From the NCBI GenBank assembly GCA_002256205.1, contig NKIW01000003.1, forward strand, positions 248,001 to 312,000: DNA of 64,000 bases, in the 5' to 3' direction. The translations under genes were made by a program, and so were the position numbers. The notes under the pieces were generated by a model. That model saw only the letters and a list, made by a program, of their open reading frames with translations, was not told the origin of the DNA and made no database searches. Shown one piece after another: positions 9,331-17,836 of the stretch (positions are counted from its first letter, which is position 1; each line of letters begins with the position of its first letter). This stretch comes from Rhizobiales bacterium PAR1 (GTDB taxonomy: Bacteria > Pseudomonadota > Alphaproteobacteria > Rhizobiales > Beijerinckiaceae).

Positions 9331-9777
9331 ATGTCGTCTTCGTCCGTCCAGTCGCCCGCCCTCGAACTTGCCGAGATGATTGCCTTCGTTGATGCGGTGT
9401 TTCCCGAGATCAACCAGCCGGATCGCACCTTTACGATCGAGGCGGTGGGGCGCGGTACCTGCCAGCTACGAATGCTCTATCATCCCAAGCACCTCAGGCC
9501 CGGCGGCACGCTTTCGGGTCCCTCGATGATGGCGCTGGCGGATCTCGCGCTTTATGTCGCCGTGCTCTCTGTGATCGGGAAGGTGGAACTGGCGGTGACG
9601 ACCAATCTCTCGATCAATTTTCTCTCGAAACCCGCCAAGGCGGATCTCATCGCCGAATGCCGTCTCCTGAAAGCGGGCAAGCGCCTCTGCGTCGGCGAAG
9701 TCACGATCCATTCGGACGCCCATGACGAGCCCGTGGCGCATGTAACAGGCACTTATTCCGTGCCGCCGACGCGCTGA
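9331..9777 (+). CDS. PaaI-family hotdog thioesterase
   Basis: This 148-residue hotdog-fold protein resembles PaaI/YiiD-type acyl-CoA thioesterases. The active-site helix region reads RPGGTLSGPSMMALADLALYVAV (about 58-80), with conserved Gly and Asp, followed by NLSINFLSKPAKADL, the usual strand pattern. It probably hydrolyses an acyl- or aryl-CoA in the cytoplasm. It is divergent from the crotonase-family gene, a pairing often kept next to rplM in Hyphomicrobiales, so its role is likely housekeeping in acyl-CoA turnover. Confidence 0.85.
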   Translation: MSSSSVQSPALELAEMIAFVDAVFPEINQPDRTFTIEAVGRGTCQLRMLYHPKHLRPGGTLSGPSMMALADLALYVAVLSVIGKVELAVTTNLSINFLSKPAKADLIAECRLLKAGKRLCVGEVTIHSDAHDEPVAHVTGTYSVPPTR

Positions 9778-9783
9778 TGCGCC

Positions 9784-10548
9784 TCACTTTACAGGAATCG
9801 GATCGAGCCCGGTCTTGCGGATCGTAGCTGCAGCCTCTGGTCCTCCAAGGCAGGTAATCAGAGCGCGCGCAGCTTCGGGTTCCTTGGAGCCGGCTGCAAT
9901 GCCGGCAGCGAAGATGGTCACCTGCTGAACTTCTTCTGGGAGTGTACCAACAAAATCAAGTCCGGGAATCGAGATCAATTCGCTCACCTGTTGGAAGCCC
10001 AGTTCGGCTTCGCCTCGTGCGACAACCGATCCGACCCGCTCGCTGAAAATCTTCTTGGACTTCGCCATGATCTGACCGCCATCGTCGAGCTTGGGAAACA
10101 GCACCTCGGAAAGATAAACACCGCTTGCGCTGGCCGAATAGGCAATCGATTTGGCTTCGAGCAGGGCCTTCTTGAGAGCCGGAACGGTCGAGATATCCGG
10201 CTTCGGCGTGCCTGTGCGAACTGAAAGCCCGATAACCGAGCGCACGAGATCGACACGGCTGCCCTGCTTGGCCTTACCATCCTTGATCAAGGCATCCAGC
10301 GCCGGGGCTGCCAGAATGATGACATCGGCAGGTTCATTCCGTGCGAGGCGATTGGGGATGGCATCAGGAGCGCTGCCCATCGAGGCGCCATAGGCGCTCT
10401 CCACCTTATGCCCGATCCGGCTGGAGCAGCCATTGACGAGCTCCTTGTAAGCAGCCGTAAAAGCGCCAGAACTCATGACATAAACCTCTGCGAGGCCCGG
10501 CGAGGTCAGCTGCAGCAATGCGGCCAAACCAATGACTTTGCGAAGCAT
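9784..10548 (-). CDS. ModA-like periplasmic substrate-binding protein
   Basis: A 254-residue secreted protein with a signal peptide at residues 1-20 (hydrophobic LIGLAALLQL-like core ending before AEVYVMSSG). The mature part follows the molybdate-binding ModA pattern: SGAFTAAYKELV, then NEPADVIILA near residue 75, SASGVYLSEVLF near 140 and GEAELGFQQVSEL near 180. No permease or ATPase gene is adjacent, so this is an orphan member of the family and its ligand may not be molybdate. Such solitary proteins are common in Hyphomicrobiales. It is convergent with the thioesterase gene. Confidence 0.8.
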   Translation of the reverse strand: MLRKVIGLAALLQLTSPGLAEVYVMSSGAFTAAYKELVNGCSSRIGHKVESAYGASMGSAPDAIPNRLARNEPADVIILAAPALDALIKDGKAKQGSRVDLVRSVIGLSVRTGTPKPDISTVPALKKALLEAKSIAYSASASGVYLSEVLFPKLDDGGQIMAKSKKIFSERVGSVVARGEAELGFQQVSELISIPGLDFVGTLPEEVQQVTIFAAGIAAGSKEPEAARALITCLGGPEAAATIRKTGLDPIPVK

Positions 10549-10707
10549 CGTGTTTCCCCTCTATTTTATCGTGTTGCCGGCATTTTCCATGATCTGCGGC
10601 CAAATTCAACCATGTGGACGAAAGAATAATAGAGGTAAAATAATACCACATCACGTAATTAATTGAAATATATTGGAAAAAATGAAATATAGGGTTCCTA
10701 GAGGCCG

Positions 10708-10736
10708 TTGACCGTGTAATCTCAATCGCTTATAGC
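10708..10736 (+). promoter_or_regulatory. probable sigma-70 promoter of rplM-rpsI
   Basis: TTGACC (10708-10713) and TATAGC (10731-10736) are separated by 17 bp, close to the housekeeping -35/-10 consensus. They lie about 70 bp upstream of the rplM ATG and directly downstream of an AT-rich stretch (10620-10700) that could act as an UP-like element. Confidence 0.65.
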
Positions 10737-10746
10737 CTCACCCAGC

Positions 10747-10769
10747 GGCGGTGCTGAAGAAGCGCCGCC
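10747..10769 (+). promoter_or_regulatory. GC-rich hairpin in the rplM leader
   Basis: GGCGGTGCT (10747-10755) pairs with AGCGCCGCC (10761-10769), nine pairs with one G-U, around the loop GAAGA. It sits about 11 bases after the predicted -10 box and is followed by a T-rich stretch (TCTTCGTTTCGTTTT). This could be an autogenous L13 control site or an attenuator; the sequence alone does not decide. Confidence 0.5.
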
Positions 10770-10805
10770 TCTTCGTTTCGTTTTACTCCTTCTTCGAGGA
10801 TTTCC

Positions 10806-11291
10806 ATGAAGGCCCTGACCTCTGCCACGAAGTCGTTCGTGGCGAAGCCGGCCGAAGTCGAAAAGAAGTGGATCGTGATTGATGGCACCGGCCTCGTTGT
10901 GGGTCGTCTGGCTTCGATCATTGCCCTTCGGCTTCGCGGCAAACACAAGCCCGATTTCACCCCGCACGTCGATACCGGTGACAATGTCATCGTGATCAAC
11001 GCCGAGAAGGTGGTGTTCACTGGTCGCAAGCGCGAGCAGAAGAACTACTATCATCACACCGGCTTTATCGGCGGCATCAAGGAGCGTTCGGCCAAGTTCA
11101 TTCTCGATGGGCGCTTCCCGGAGCGTATCGTCGAGAAGGCGGTTGAACGCATGCTGCCGCGCGGTCCGCTCGGCAAGCAGCAGCTAGGCAACCTGCGCGT
11201 CTACAAGGGTGGCACTCACCCGCATGAGGCCCAGCAGCCGGCAGCGCTCGACGTTGCTTCTCTCAATTCCAAGAATACGAGGCTTGGTTGA
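10806..11291 (+). CDS. rplM: 50S ribosomal protein L13
   Basis: A structural protein of the large ribosomal subunit. The 161-residue product carries the L13 blocks [46 protein letters not shown] and [14 protein letters not shown] with the [13 protein letters not shown] ending. It is about 20 residues longer than the E. coli protein, with the extra N- and C-terminal residues usual in alphaproteobacteria. It is followed after 2 bp by rpsI, the standard L13-S9 operon. Confidence 0.98.
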   Translation: MKALTSATKSFVAKPAEVEKKWIVIDGTGLVVGRLASIIALRLRGKHKPDFTPHVDTGDNVIVINAEKVVFTGRKREQKNYYHHTGFIGGIKERSAKFILDGRFPERIVEKAVERMLPRGPLGKQQLGNLRVYKGGTHPHEAQQPAALDVASLNSKNTRLG

Positions 11292-11293
11292 TC

Positions 11294-11773
11294 ATGGCTG
11301 AGGTTCTCTCTTCCCTTTCGGATCTCGCCGGTTCGAAGGTCTCGACCCAGGCGGAAGCCCCGGTCCATGTCCAGAAGCTCGACAAGCACGGCCGCGCCTA
11401 TGCCACTGGCAAGCGTAAGGACGCGGTGGCGAAGGTCTGGATCAAGCCGGGTACCGGCAAGATCACCGTGAACGATCGCGCGCTCGAAGTGTACTTCGCG
11501 CGTCCGGTTCTGCGCATGATCCTTAACCAGCCGCTCGTTGCTGCTGGCCGCGTCGATCAGTACGACATCGTCTGCTCGTGCAACGGTGGTGGTCTCTCGG
11601 GTCAGGCCGGCGCAGTGCGCCATGGCATTTCCCGCGCGCTCACTTTCTTCGAGCCGGAATTGCGCGCTGTTCTCAAGCGTGGCGGCTTCCTGACGCGCGA
11701 CAGCCGTACCGTCGAGCGCAAGAAGTACGGCAAGGCGAAGGCCCGTCGTTCGTTCCAGTTCTCGAAGCGCTAA
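11294..11773 (+). CDS. rpsI: 30S ribosomal protein S9
   Basis: A small-subunit ribosomal protein whose C-terminal tail reaches the P-site tRNA. The 159-residue product has an N-terminal extension of about 30 residues typical of alphaproteobacteria, then [37 protein letters not shown], and the family-specific tail ending FQFSKR. ATG 11294 is used; an in-frame TTG at 11288 would overlap the rplM stop. A strong terminator follows at 11799. Confidence 0.98.
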   Translation: MAEVLSSLSDLAGSKVSTQAEAPVHVQKLDKHGRAYATGKRKDAVAKVWIKPGTGKITVNDRALEVYFARPVLRMILNQPLVAAGRVDQYDIVCSCNGGGLSGQAGAVRHGISRALTFFEPELRAVLKRGGFLTRDSRTVERKKYGKAKARRSFQFSKR

Positions 11774-11798
11774 GTTTCGCGACCTGCCAGACATTCAA

Positions 11799-11825
11799 AA
11801 GCCCCGGGAAGCCGGGGCTTTTTTG
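11799..11825 (+). terminator. rho-independent terminator after rpsI
   Basis: AAGCCCCGG (11799-11807) pairs with CCGGGGCTT (11812-11820) around GAAG, followed by a run of T. It is almost identical to the terminator at 12148-12173. Confidence 0.9.
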
Positions 11826-11888
11826 TTGACAATGTATTATTTCATGTTCAGATTTTCTATCTTATCGCTATATATTGAGGGGAATGAA

Positions 11889-12125
11889 TTGAAAAAGCTT
11901 GGTTTTCTTTTGCTGGCGGCTGCTGTATTCGGATTTGCTTGCCCGGCGAGCGCACAAAATGCGACATGCGCAAATTTGAAAAACCCTAAGCATCGCCAAG
12001 TTTGCAATTGTCATGCAGCAGCAGGTGGCATCATTGAGCAGGAGCCCGATGGGCGTGTTAAATGGCGAACACCCGGTGGGAATGGCAACATGTCGCTTCA
12101 GTCGTGCTTGTCTAAGATCCAGTGA
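11889..12125 (+). CDS. small secreted cysteine-containing protein, unknown function
   Basis: No family recognised. The 78-residue product begins at TTG 11889, preceded by GAGGGGA seven bases upstream; the only ATG nearby is out of frame. Residues 1-22 form a signal peptide (KK, hydrophobic LGFLLLAAAVFGFA core, ASAQ cleavage site). The mature 56 residues carry four cysteines (ATCANL, VCNCH, QSCL), so one or two disulfides are possible in the periplasm. Base composition is clearly more AT-rich than the flanking genes. It lies between two near-identical terminators, which suggests a separate origin or a cassette-like insertion (inference). Confidence 0.6.
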   Translation: MKKLGFLLLAAAVFGFACPASAQNATCANLKNPKHRQVCNCHAAAGGIIEQEPDGRVKWRTPGGNGNMSLQSCLSKIQ

Positions 12126-12147
12126 GCACAGATAGCGGTGCCGACCC

Positions 12148-12173
12148 AAGCCCCGGGAAACCGGGGCTTTTTG
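12148..12173 (+). terminator. rho-independent terminator, second copy
   Basis: AAGCCCCGG (12148-12156), loop GAAA, CCGGGGCTT (12161-12169) and a T-run ending in TTGTTG. It differs from the rpsI terminator only in the loop and the length of the T-run. It also faces the convergent gamma-glutamyltransferase gene. Confidence 0.88.
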
Positions 12174-12191
12174 TTGCCTGCCTCGAGGAAC

Positions 12192-13781
12192 TCACACCTC
12201 TTCTTCGCCCACCGCCTCGCTCCACGGATGCTCGATATCCGTCATGCCGGTATTCACGCTGTCCTTGCGCGAAACAGCGCTGGCAATCGTGAAAGGGTAG
12301 GGCGAGGGATTCGGTAGCGCGGTGGCGACGAGGTATTTGGCCTCCAGCGCCGCAAGAACATCCTCTCCAAGCCGCGCATCGGCAACGATGGCCTTGCCGG
12401 CAGAATGGTCGATGCGGGGCTTTTCGAAGGCCGCTTCAAGGTCCAGCCCGCGATCTTCCATCAACGCGAGAAGCTGGAACACGGCGGGGATGATCTTGCG
12501 TCCGCCCGCACCACCGATGGCGACGGTTTCTCCGCCGCCGGTCATGATCGCCGGGCAATAATTCGCCAGCGCGCGGGCGCCCGGCGCAATCGCACTCGGC
12601 GTGCCGGGGCGCGGATCGAACCAGTTCATGCCGTTGTTCATGGCGATGCCGGTGGTCGGCAGCACATAGCGCGCACCGAAAATCGAAAGCAGCGTCTGCG
12701 TCAGCGTGATCGTCATACCGTTCTTGTCGACGACAGAGAGATGCGTGGTCGAGGTCGGCGCGCGTTCCGCCATCACACTGAGATCGCCCGCGTGACCGAG
12801 CCGCGCGAAACGGTCCTTCCACGCAAATTCCATCGCATCGGCGTAGTTGACGAAGAGACTGGCATCATCCTTCGGTGCCTTCGAGGGCAGGTGCGAGAAG
12901 GCGGCATCGAGCGTCGGGCCGCCATTGAGTTCGGGCAGAACATAGATTTCGCGTCCGCCATGGCGGATGACATGCGGCGTTGCCGCGATGGGATTGCAGG
13001 CCTCAAGGTCGACGCGGCTGAGCGAACCGCCCGCAGCCTGAATATCGGCGACAATCTTCGCGCCGATTTCGCCGTGGTAAAAGGGCGCTATGCCTTCCCG
13101 CGCGATCTGCTCAAGCGTTGCCGCGAGCTTGGCGTTAGGCAGACGCGTGAGCGCGCCGGAGTTATGAAGCGGTTGTCCCGGCGGCACGCCACCCGGCAGG
13201 AACCACGCTTTTGAACCCGGATCGGCCAGCAAGTCTGCGAAGGCTGCGGCGATGCAAACCGTGGCATACCAATCAACCACGAGGCCCTCGGCGGCAAGCT
13301 TGGCCGCGGGTGTGACAAGATCGGCCCAAGGCATGGAACCGTAGGTATCATGCAGCGACTTGAGCCCGGCGAGGTAGCTCGGCGTCGCGACCGACATCGG
13401 CCCCTTGAGGTTGCGATCCTCTTTGACGGCGGGCCAGCCGAACATATCAGAGGCCTTGCCCTCGATGACCGGATAATCCGCAGGGTTGAGGTTTTTTGGT
13501 GAGACGCCGCCAAAGTCCCAGCCGCGCACCACGCCATCTTTCGCAACGAGCGCGATGCCAACACCGCCGATACCGCTCATCCAGGGCTCGACGACGCCCA
13601 TCGCAAGGCCGGTCGCGACGGCAGCATCCACCGCATTGCCGCCAGCCTTGAGCACCTCTGCGCCGATACTCGCTGCAACGCGGTTCTGACTGACGACGAT
13701 GCCGCCTTTAGAACGCAAGGCGGGCTTCGCCACGCTGCGACGGCGCGAAAACGAGGGGGAGTGAACGGAAACGCGTGTCAT
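12192..13781 (-). CDS. gamma-glutamyltransferase family protein
   Basis: An Ntn-hydrolase of the gamma-glutamyltranspeptidase family, about 529 residues. The autocatalytic cleavage site and nucleophile are in STTHLSVVDKNG (about residue 345); the cleaved Thr would start the small subunit. Other blocks are GGIVVSQNRVAASIGAEVL and GGNAVDAAVA at the N-terminus, and NNGMNWFDPRPG and GGAGGRKI in the small subunit. No secretion signal is evident, so it may be cytoplasmic, like many GGT-like proteins acting on gamma-glutamyl amides. Two starts are possible: ATG 13781 (AGG five bases upstream, chosen) or ATG 13829. Confidence 0.88.
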   Translation of the reverse strand: MTRVSVHSPSFSRRRSVAKPALRSKGGIVVSQNRVAASIGAEVLKAGGNAVDAAVATGLAMGVVEPWMSGIGGVGIALVAKDGVVRGWDFGGVSPKNLNPADYPVIEGKASDMFGWPAVKEDRNLKGPMSVATPSYLAGLKSLHDTYGSMPWADLVTPAAKLAAEGLVVDWYATVCIAAAFADLLADPGSKAWFLPGGVPPGQPLHNSGALTRLPNAKLAATLEQIAREGIAPFYHGEIGAKIVADIQAAGGSLSRVDLEACNPIAATPHVIRHGGREIYVLPELNGGPTLDAAFSHLPSKAPKDDASLFVNYADAMEFAWKDRFARLGHAGDLSVMAERAPTSTTHLSVVDKNGMTITLTQTLLSIFGARYVLPTTGIAMNNGMNWFDPRPGTPSAIAPGARALANYCPAIMTGGGETVAIGGAGGRKIIPAVFQLLALMEDRGLDLEAAFEKPRIDHSAGKAIVADARLGEDVLAALEAKYLVATALPNPSPYPFTIASAVSRKDSVNTGMTDIEHPWSEAVGEEEV

Positions 13782-13887
13782 CTTGGCCTGCCGGGATCGA
13801 TGGCGCGCGGCGAGGGCCGCGCTTGTCATGCCGTGATCATCAGCGGGCGGGAATGGAAAATCCAGCCGGAAATCGCGAGGTCAGAGC

Positions 13888-14643
13888 TCAATCCACTTTC
13901 GCAAGACGCGGGTTGGGCGTCAGCACCATGGTGAAGTGGCCGGCCAGCTGGCAGCCCAGCGGATAAACCTGCGGCGCGAAGGCCTTGAGCAGGTCCATCT
14001 CGTAAAGCGCGGTCGCTTCAACGCGGCACAAGACATATTTTGCCGCAGCGACGATATCCTCGCGATCAATGATGCCAAGTACGCGCCATTCCGGATGCGC
14101 ACGCAGCCACCGGTGAACGCTCTCGACGAGTTCCGGATAGCCCGGATGCAGCATGTCATCGAGCACGATGATCCCGCTTTCGTGCATCAGCGGCGCGGCA
14201 AGGTTGAGATCGTTGGTGATATTGGGATCGTCGTGCTGGCCGTCGATATGGAAGAAGCGGACCTTGCCGCCGCCCGCTGGCGCGACAACATCGGCGGGAG
14301 TCATATCCGCCGTGTTGCCCTTGATCGCGGTATACTCCGAGCGCTTCAGCCCATGCCGGGCGCAATTTTCGTGCAGATGATCGAGCACGGCCTCGCTCGG
14401 CCAGGTGAAGACATCGATGCCGATGGCGTGCTCACCCGGCTGAAGCCCCAGCGCGGCGGCAATAAAGAACCGCCCTTCGAAGGTGCCGATCTCGGCAACA
14501 TGGCCGACAATGCCCATCTCGGATTGCCGGCGGATGATATAACCGCAAACCGAAGCCGCAAAGCCGGAGGACATGCCGAGAACCTTCTCGTAGCCGTCCT
14601 GAAGGTAGGGATCGAGGCGAGCGTTGCCGGTGGGAAGATACAT
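13888..14643 (-). CDS. class I SAM-dependent methyltransferase
   Basis: A 251-residue protein with a Rossmann methyltransferase core. The SAM motif I is VGHVAEIGTFEGRFFIAAAL (about 40-60), followed by HAIGIDVF (motif II), FFHIDGQHDD (about 125-135) and IIVLDDMLHPGYPELVES, the arrangement of the Methyltransf_24 type. The acceptor cannot be predicted. ATG 14643 (MYLPTG) gives a normal length; longer openings have low-complexity N-termini. It is followed by the gamma-glutamyltransferase gene in the same direction. Confidence 0.8.
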   Translation of the reverse strand: MYLPTGNARLDPYLQDGYEKVLGMSSGFAASVCGYIIRRQSEMGIVGHVAEIGTFEGRFFIAAALGLQPGEHAIGIDVFTWPSEAVLDHLHENCARHGLKRSEYTAIKGNTADMTPADVVAPAGGGKVRFFHIDGQHDDPNITNDLNLAAPLMHESGIIVLDDMLHPGYPELVESVHRWLRAHPEWRVLGIIDREDIVAAAKYVLCRVEATALYEMDLLKAFAPQVYPLGCQLAGHFTMVLTPNPRLAKVD

Positions 14644-14707
14644 GAGGGAATCCACTGTGAAAGGAAAGCGAAGGAAGGTCGCGTATCGTGAGGTTTGGCC
14701 TGCTTCG

Positions 14708-15232
14708 TCAGCGCGGCAGTTCGATGCGGATTTCGACGACATCACGAACATGCCTGGGACCGGGGCGAAGGTCTGAAAAGGCCCGCAGGCTGAAATCACC
14801 CTCGCGTGCCGGGTTCGGTGCGCCGTTTTCCTCCGTGATGACCGTTACGCTCTCGCCGGCTGCCGCGTTGAAGAGCTCGCCCCAACTGAAGCTGGCGCGA
14901 TAGCCATCTTTGGCAATCACAAGGATGGTGGCCGCGCGCAGCCCATAGCGATCTAGCGTCTCAATGCCTTGCTTTTGCAGGAGCACGGGGAGGGATACCC
15001 CGCCGTAGCGGATTTCGAGGCGTTTGGTTTCGCCGTTGACGTTGATTTCGCGGGCGTCCTTGATCACGCGGATGCCTATTGCTGCAAGATCAGTTCGGGT
15101 GACATGCTTGGCATCCGGCCCGATGCCGAGGATGCGGAGTGGCTCGGCCAGTCCCGGCAGGTTTGCCAGGCTCAGCATCAGCACGGCGAGCGCGGCATTG
15201 AGCGGGATGCGGAAAGGGCACAGGAGCGGCAT
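14708..15232 (-). CDS. secreted protein with molybdopterin-oxidoreductase-like (SUOX) fold
   Basis: A 174-residue exported protein with a signal peptide at about residues 1-30 (ALAVLMLSLANLPGLAE). The mature part matches the short oxidoreductase molybdopterin-binding-like proteins: a KHVTRTDLAAIG strand, RYGGVSLPVLLQKQGIETL, then ATILVIAKDGYRASFSWGEL and a C-terminal VRDVVEIRIELP. These short members usually lack the molybdopterin cysteine, and none is visible here, so enzymatic activity is doubtful. It lies upstream of the methyltransferase gene. Confidence 0.65.
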   Translation of the reverse strand: MPLLCPFRIPLNAALAVLMLSLANLPGLAEPLRILGIGPDAKHVTRTDLAAIGIRVIKDAREINVNGETKRLEIRYGGVSLPVLLQKQGIETLDRYGLRAATILVIAKDGYRASFSWGELFNAAAGESVTVITEENGAPNPAREGDFSLRAFSDLRPGPRHVRDVVEIRIELPR

Positions 15233-15315
15233 CGGAAATCCTCAACGACGAACGAGGCGGGTTGCGGGAACCTTCCTGATATGAGAAGCCCGTTTTCAAA
15301 GCCGGAATCAAGCTC

Positions 15316-15603
15316 ATGCGCATCTTTATGCTCGCCCTGACCTTTGCGTTGGTGCTCCTGCCTACGCTGCTCATCCTTTTTGCGCCGAAGAAATCGATGT
15401 CTTCGCGTGCGATCTGGGCGCTTATCTCGTTCGTCTCGCCCGTCGCCACCTTCGGCATCGTGCGGTTGATCCCGATTTTGTCGAACAACAACCCGGAGTC
15501 GGCGCAATGGGAGCGCTTCTTCGGGCTCCTCCTGTCCGGCAGCGGATTCATCCTGCCGTGGATCATTTTCGCAGTCTTTCTGCACCGGACCGGCAAAACA
15601 TGA
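15316..15603 (+). CDS. small membrane protein of unknown function
   Basis: No family recognised. The 95-residue product has three hydrophobic segments (about 2-22, 34-54 and 68-88) joined by short loops (APKKSMSSR, NNNPESAQWER). Its TGA stop overlaps the ATG of the agmatinase gene (ATGA), so the two are probably translated together. This coupling is the only hint of function. Confidence 0.65.
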   Translation: MRIFMLALTFALVLLPTLLILFAPKKSMSSRAIWALISFVSPVATFGIVRLIPILSNNNPESAQWERFFGLLLSGSGFILPWIIFAVFLHRTGKT

Positions 15604-16562
15604 GCGGCAAACCGACCATCGACCACGCCTTCACCGGGGATGATCGCGGCGGCGCGCATGATCCGACCTATGCCGGCGCGCTCTCCTTCATGCGGCGGCG
15701 CTACACCAAGGTCGTCGCAGGGGCGGATGTCGCGGTCTGGGGTGTGCCGTTTGACGGCGCGACCTCAAATCGTCCCGGAACGCGCCTCGGCCCGCAGGCG
15801 ATCCGCCGCGCCAGCGTGATTTTCGACGGCGATCCGCAATATCCCTCACGCATCGATCCCTATGACGTGCTGCGCGTCGTGGATTACGGCGATTGCGCCC
15901 TGCCGCGTGGCGATCTCGCCGGTTGCCGCGAGGCGATCGCCACGGAGTCGGCGAAGCTCATCGATGCGGGCGTGCATCTCGTCACCATGGGCGGTGATCA
16001 CTTCATCACCTTGCCGCTTCTGCGTGCCCATGCCGCGAAATATGGCCCCATCGGCCTCGTGCAATTCGATGCGCATCAGGATACCTGGGATGATGGTCCG
16101 GGTGCGATCAGCCACGGCTCCTTCGTGCTCGAAGCGGTGCGTGAAGGATTGATCGATCCCGCGCGCTCGATTCAGGTCGGAATTCGCACGGTTTCGCCGC
16201 GCGATTGCGGCATCGAAATTCTCGACGCCTATCAGTGCCATGACATGGGGCCGGCGGCCGTTGCTGCGGCAGTCAAGGCGCGCACCGGGCAAAAGGGGCT
16301 TGCTGAGGGAGCGAGCTACCTGACCTTCGATATCGACGCGCTCGACCCCGCATATGCGCCCGGAACGGGAACGCCCGTGGCCGGTGGACTATCAAGTGCC
16401 TTCGCGCTGCGCACGCTCTGGGCCTTGCGCGATGTCGCGTTCTGCGGCATGGACGTTGTCGAAATGTCTCCGCCCTATGACCACGCGGATACAACGGCAA
16501 TTGCGGCGGCGACCATCATGCAGCACTACCTTCAGGCTCTGGCCCTTCGACGACGAGGATGA
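15600..16562 (+). CDS. speB: agmatinase/arginase-family ureohydrolase
   Basis: A dinuclear-manganese ureohydrolase of 320 residues that likely converts agmatine to putrescine and urea. Metal-binding motifs are all present: MGGDHF (about residue 130), QFDAHQD (about 152-158) and TFDIDALDPAYAPG (about 240-253). GVPFDGATSNRPGTRLGP near residue 45 is typical of agmatinases. The start ATG 15600 overlaps the preceding stop. Position between L13/S9 and argC matches Hyphomicrobiales gene order. Guanidinobutyrase or another guanidino substrate cannot be excluded. Confidence 0.88.
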   Translation: MSGKPTIDHAFTGDDRGGAHDPTYAGALSFMRRRYTKVVAGADVAVWGVPFDGATSNRPGTRLGPQAIRRASVIFDGDPQYPSRIDPYDVLRVVDYGDCALPRGDLAGCREAIATESAKLIDAGVHLVTMGGDHFITLPLLRAHAAKYGPIGLVQFDAHQDTWDDGPGAISHGSFVLEAVREGLIDPARSIQVGIRTVSPRDCGIEILDAYQCHDMGPAAVAAAVKARTGQKGLAEGASYLTFDIDALDPAYAPGTGTPVAGGLSSAFALRTLWALRDVAFCGMDVVEMSPPYDHADTTAIAAATIMQHYLQALALRRRG

Positions 16563-16612
16563 CCCAGCAGCTCTCTGGATTGACGGAACGTCAGGACAGG
16601 AGAGCGCTGCAA

Positions 16613-16640
16613 GCCCGAATGGGCGTCCGAGCTTATGCGA
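16613..16640 (+). repeat. hairpin plus dispersed CCGAGCTTATGCGA element, copy B
   Basis: GCCC (16613-16616), loop GAAT, GGGC (16621-16624), spacer GT, then CCGAGCTTATGCGA (16627-16640). It has the same geometry as copies at 4538-4565 and 25195-25222. It lies 50 bp past the agmatinase stop in the 225-bp gap before argC; the rest of that gap shows nothing recognisable. Confidence 0.7.
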
Positions 16641-16787
16641 GGGAATCCCGAGGAATACCTTTCATTAGAAAGGAAATTTCTGAGGGCCAGCAAGATGAGT
16701 CGGATAATTTCATCGTTTAGTCTTGAATCGGGTGGAAACTGGTTGGTCTGAGGATCACGTTTCACCCTGCCAGCCGGAGTGATATCC

Positions 16788-17762
16788 ATGTCGAATGCTG
16801 CTGCCCCGAAACTCAAGGGCGCCAAACCCACCGTTTTCATCGATGGCGAAGCCGGAACCACCGGCATCCAGATCCGCGACCTGCTCGCCAAAGAGCCGGG
16901 CATCGAAGTCAAGTCCATCGCCGCCGAGGCTCGCAAGGATGTGAATGCCAAGCGCGACATCATGGCTTCGGTGGATGTCGTGATCCTCTGCCTGCCGGAC
17001 GAGGCGGCAAAGGAGGCCGTGGCGCTTGGCGACACCCTCGGCACGGATCGGCCGCGGTTCATCGATGCCTCGACCGCGCATCGCGTCTCGCCGGGCTGGA
17101 CCTATGGTTTTCCTGAGCTCGCCAAGGGACACGCCGAAGCTGTGGCCTCGGCGGCGAATGTCGCTAATCCCGGCTGCTACCCGACGGGCGGCATTGCGCT
17201 GCTGCGCCCGCTTGTCGATGCCGGGTTGATGGCGCCGGATTACCCGGTCGCGGTGAACGCGGTCTCCGGCTACTCCGGCGGCGGAAAATCGATGATCGAG
17301 GCCTATGAGGCCCCGCAACCCGGCGTCCATGCGCCAGCCTTCGAGCTTTATGGCCTCACGCTTCACCACAAGCATCTGCCGGAACTGACGACCTATTCGC
17401 ACCTGACCCGGACTCCGATTTTCGTGCCCTCGGTCGGGAATTTCCGGCAAGGCATGCTGGTGTCGGTGCCTCTGCATCTCGATACACTCAAGCATGTCTC
17501 CAGTGCTGGCATGCTGCGCGATTGCCTCGCCGCGCATTTCGCCGGTCAGAAATACGTCCATGTCGAAACGGGGGCTGAAACCGTCGCTCTCAAGGGCAAG
17601 CTCGAACCTGAGGCACTCAACGGCACCAACAAGCTCGAACTTTTCGTGTTCTGGAACGACATGCGTGGGCAGGCGGTGCTCGTCGCGCGGCTCGATAACC
17701 TCGGCAAGGGGGCATCCGGCGCGGCGGTGCAGAATTTGAAGCTCATGGTCGGGATGGCCTGA
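16788..17762 (+). CDS. argC: N-acetyl-gamma-glutamyl-phosphate reductase
   Basis: The third enzyme of arginine synthesis, reducing N-acetylglutamyl phosphate to the semialdehyde with NADPH. The 324-residue product is the short (type 2) form. FIDGEAGTTGIQIRD near residue 20 is the nucleotide-binding loop, ANPGCYPTG carries the catalytic Cys130, and HHKHLPEL supplies the conserved His residues. ATG 16788 has GGAG eight bases upstream; a GTG at 16779 would remove that site. A bidirectional terminator follows. Confidence 0.95.
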   Translation: MSNAAAPKLKGAKPTVFIDGEAGTTGIQIRDLLAKEPGIEVKSIAAEARKDVNAKRDIMASVDVVILCLPDEAAKEAVALGDTLGTDRPRFIDASTAHRVSPGWTYGFPELAKGHAEAVASAANVANPGCYPTGGIALLRPLVDAGLMAPDYPVAVNAVSGYSGGGKSMIEAYEAPQPGVHAPAFELYGLTLHHKHLPELTTYSHLTRTPIFVPSVGNFRQGMLVSVPLHLDTLKHVSSAGMLRDCLAAHFAGQKYVHVETGAETVALKGKLEPEALNGTNKLELFVFWNDMRGQAVLVARLDNLGKGASGAAVQNLKLMVGMA

Positions 17763-17789
17763 GCTATCCTTCTTCGATCACGGCAATAA

Positions 17790-17814
17790 AAAAGCGGGCT
17801 TCTGGCCCGCTTTT
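17790..17814. terminator. bidirectional rho-independent terminator
   Basis: AAAAGCGGGC (17790-17799) and GCCCGCTTTT (17805-17814) around TTCTG, with A- and T-runs on either side. It serves the convergent argC and FAH-family genes. Confidence 0.92.
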
Positions 17815-17836
17815 TCGTATCGGATGGCCGCCTCGA

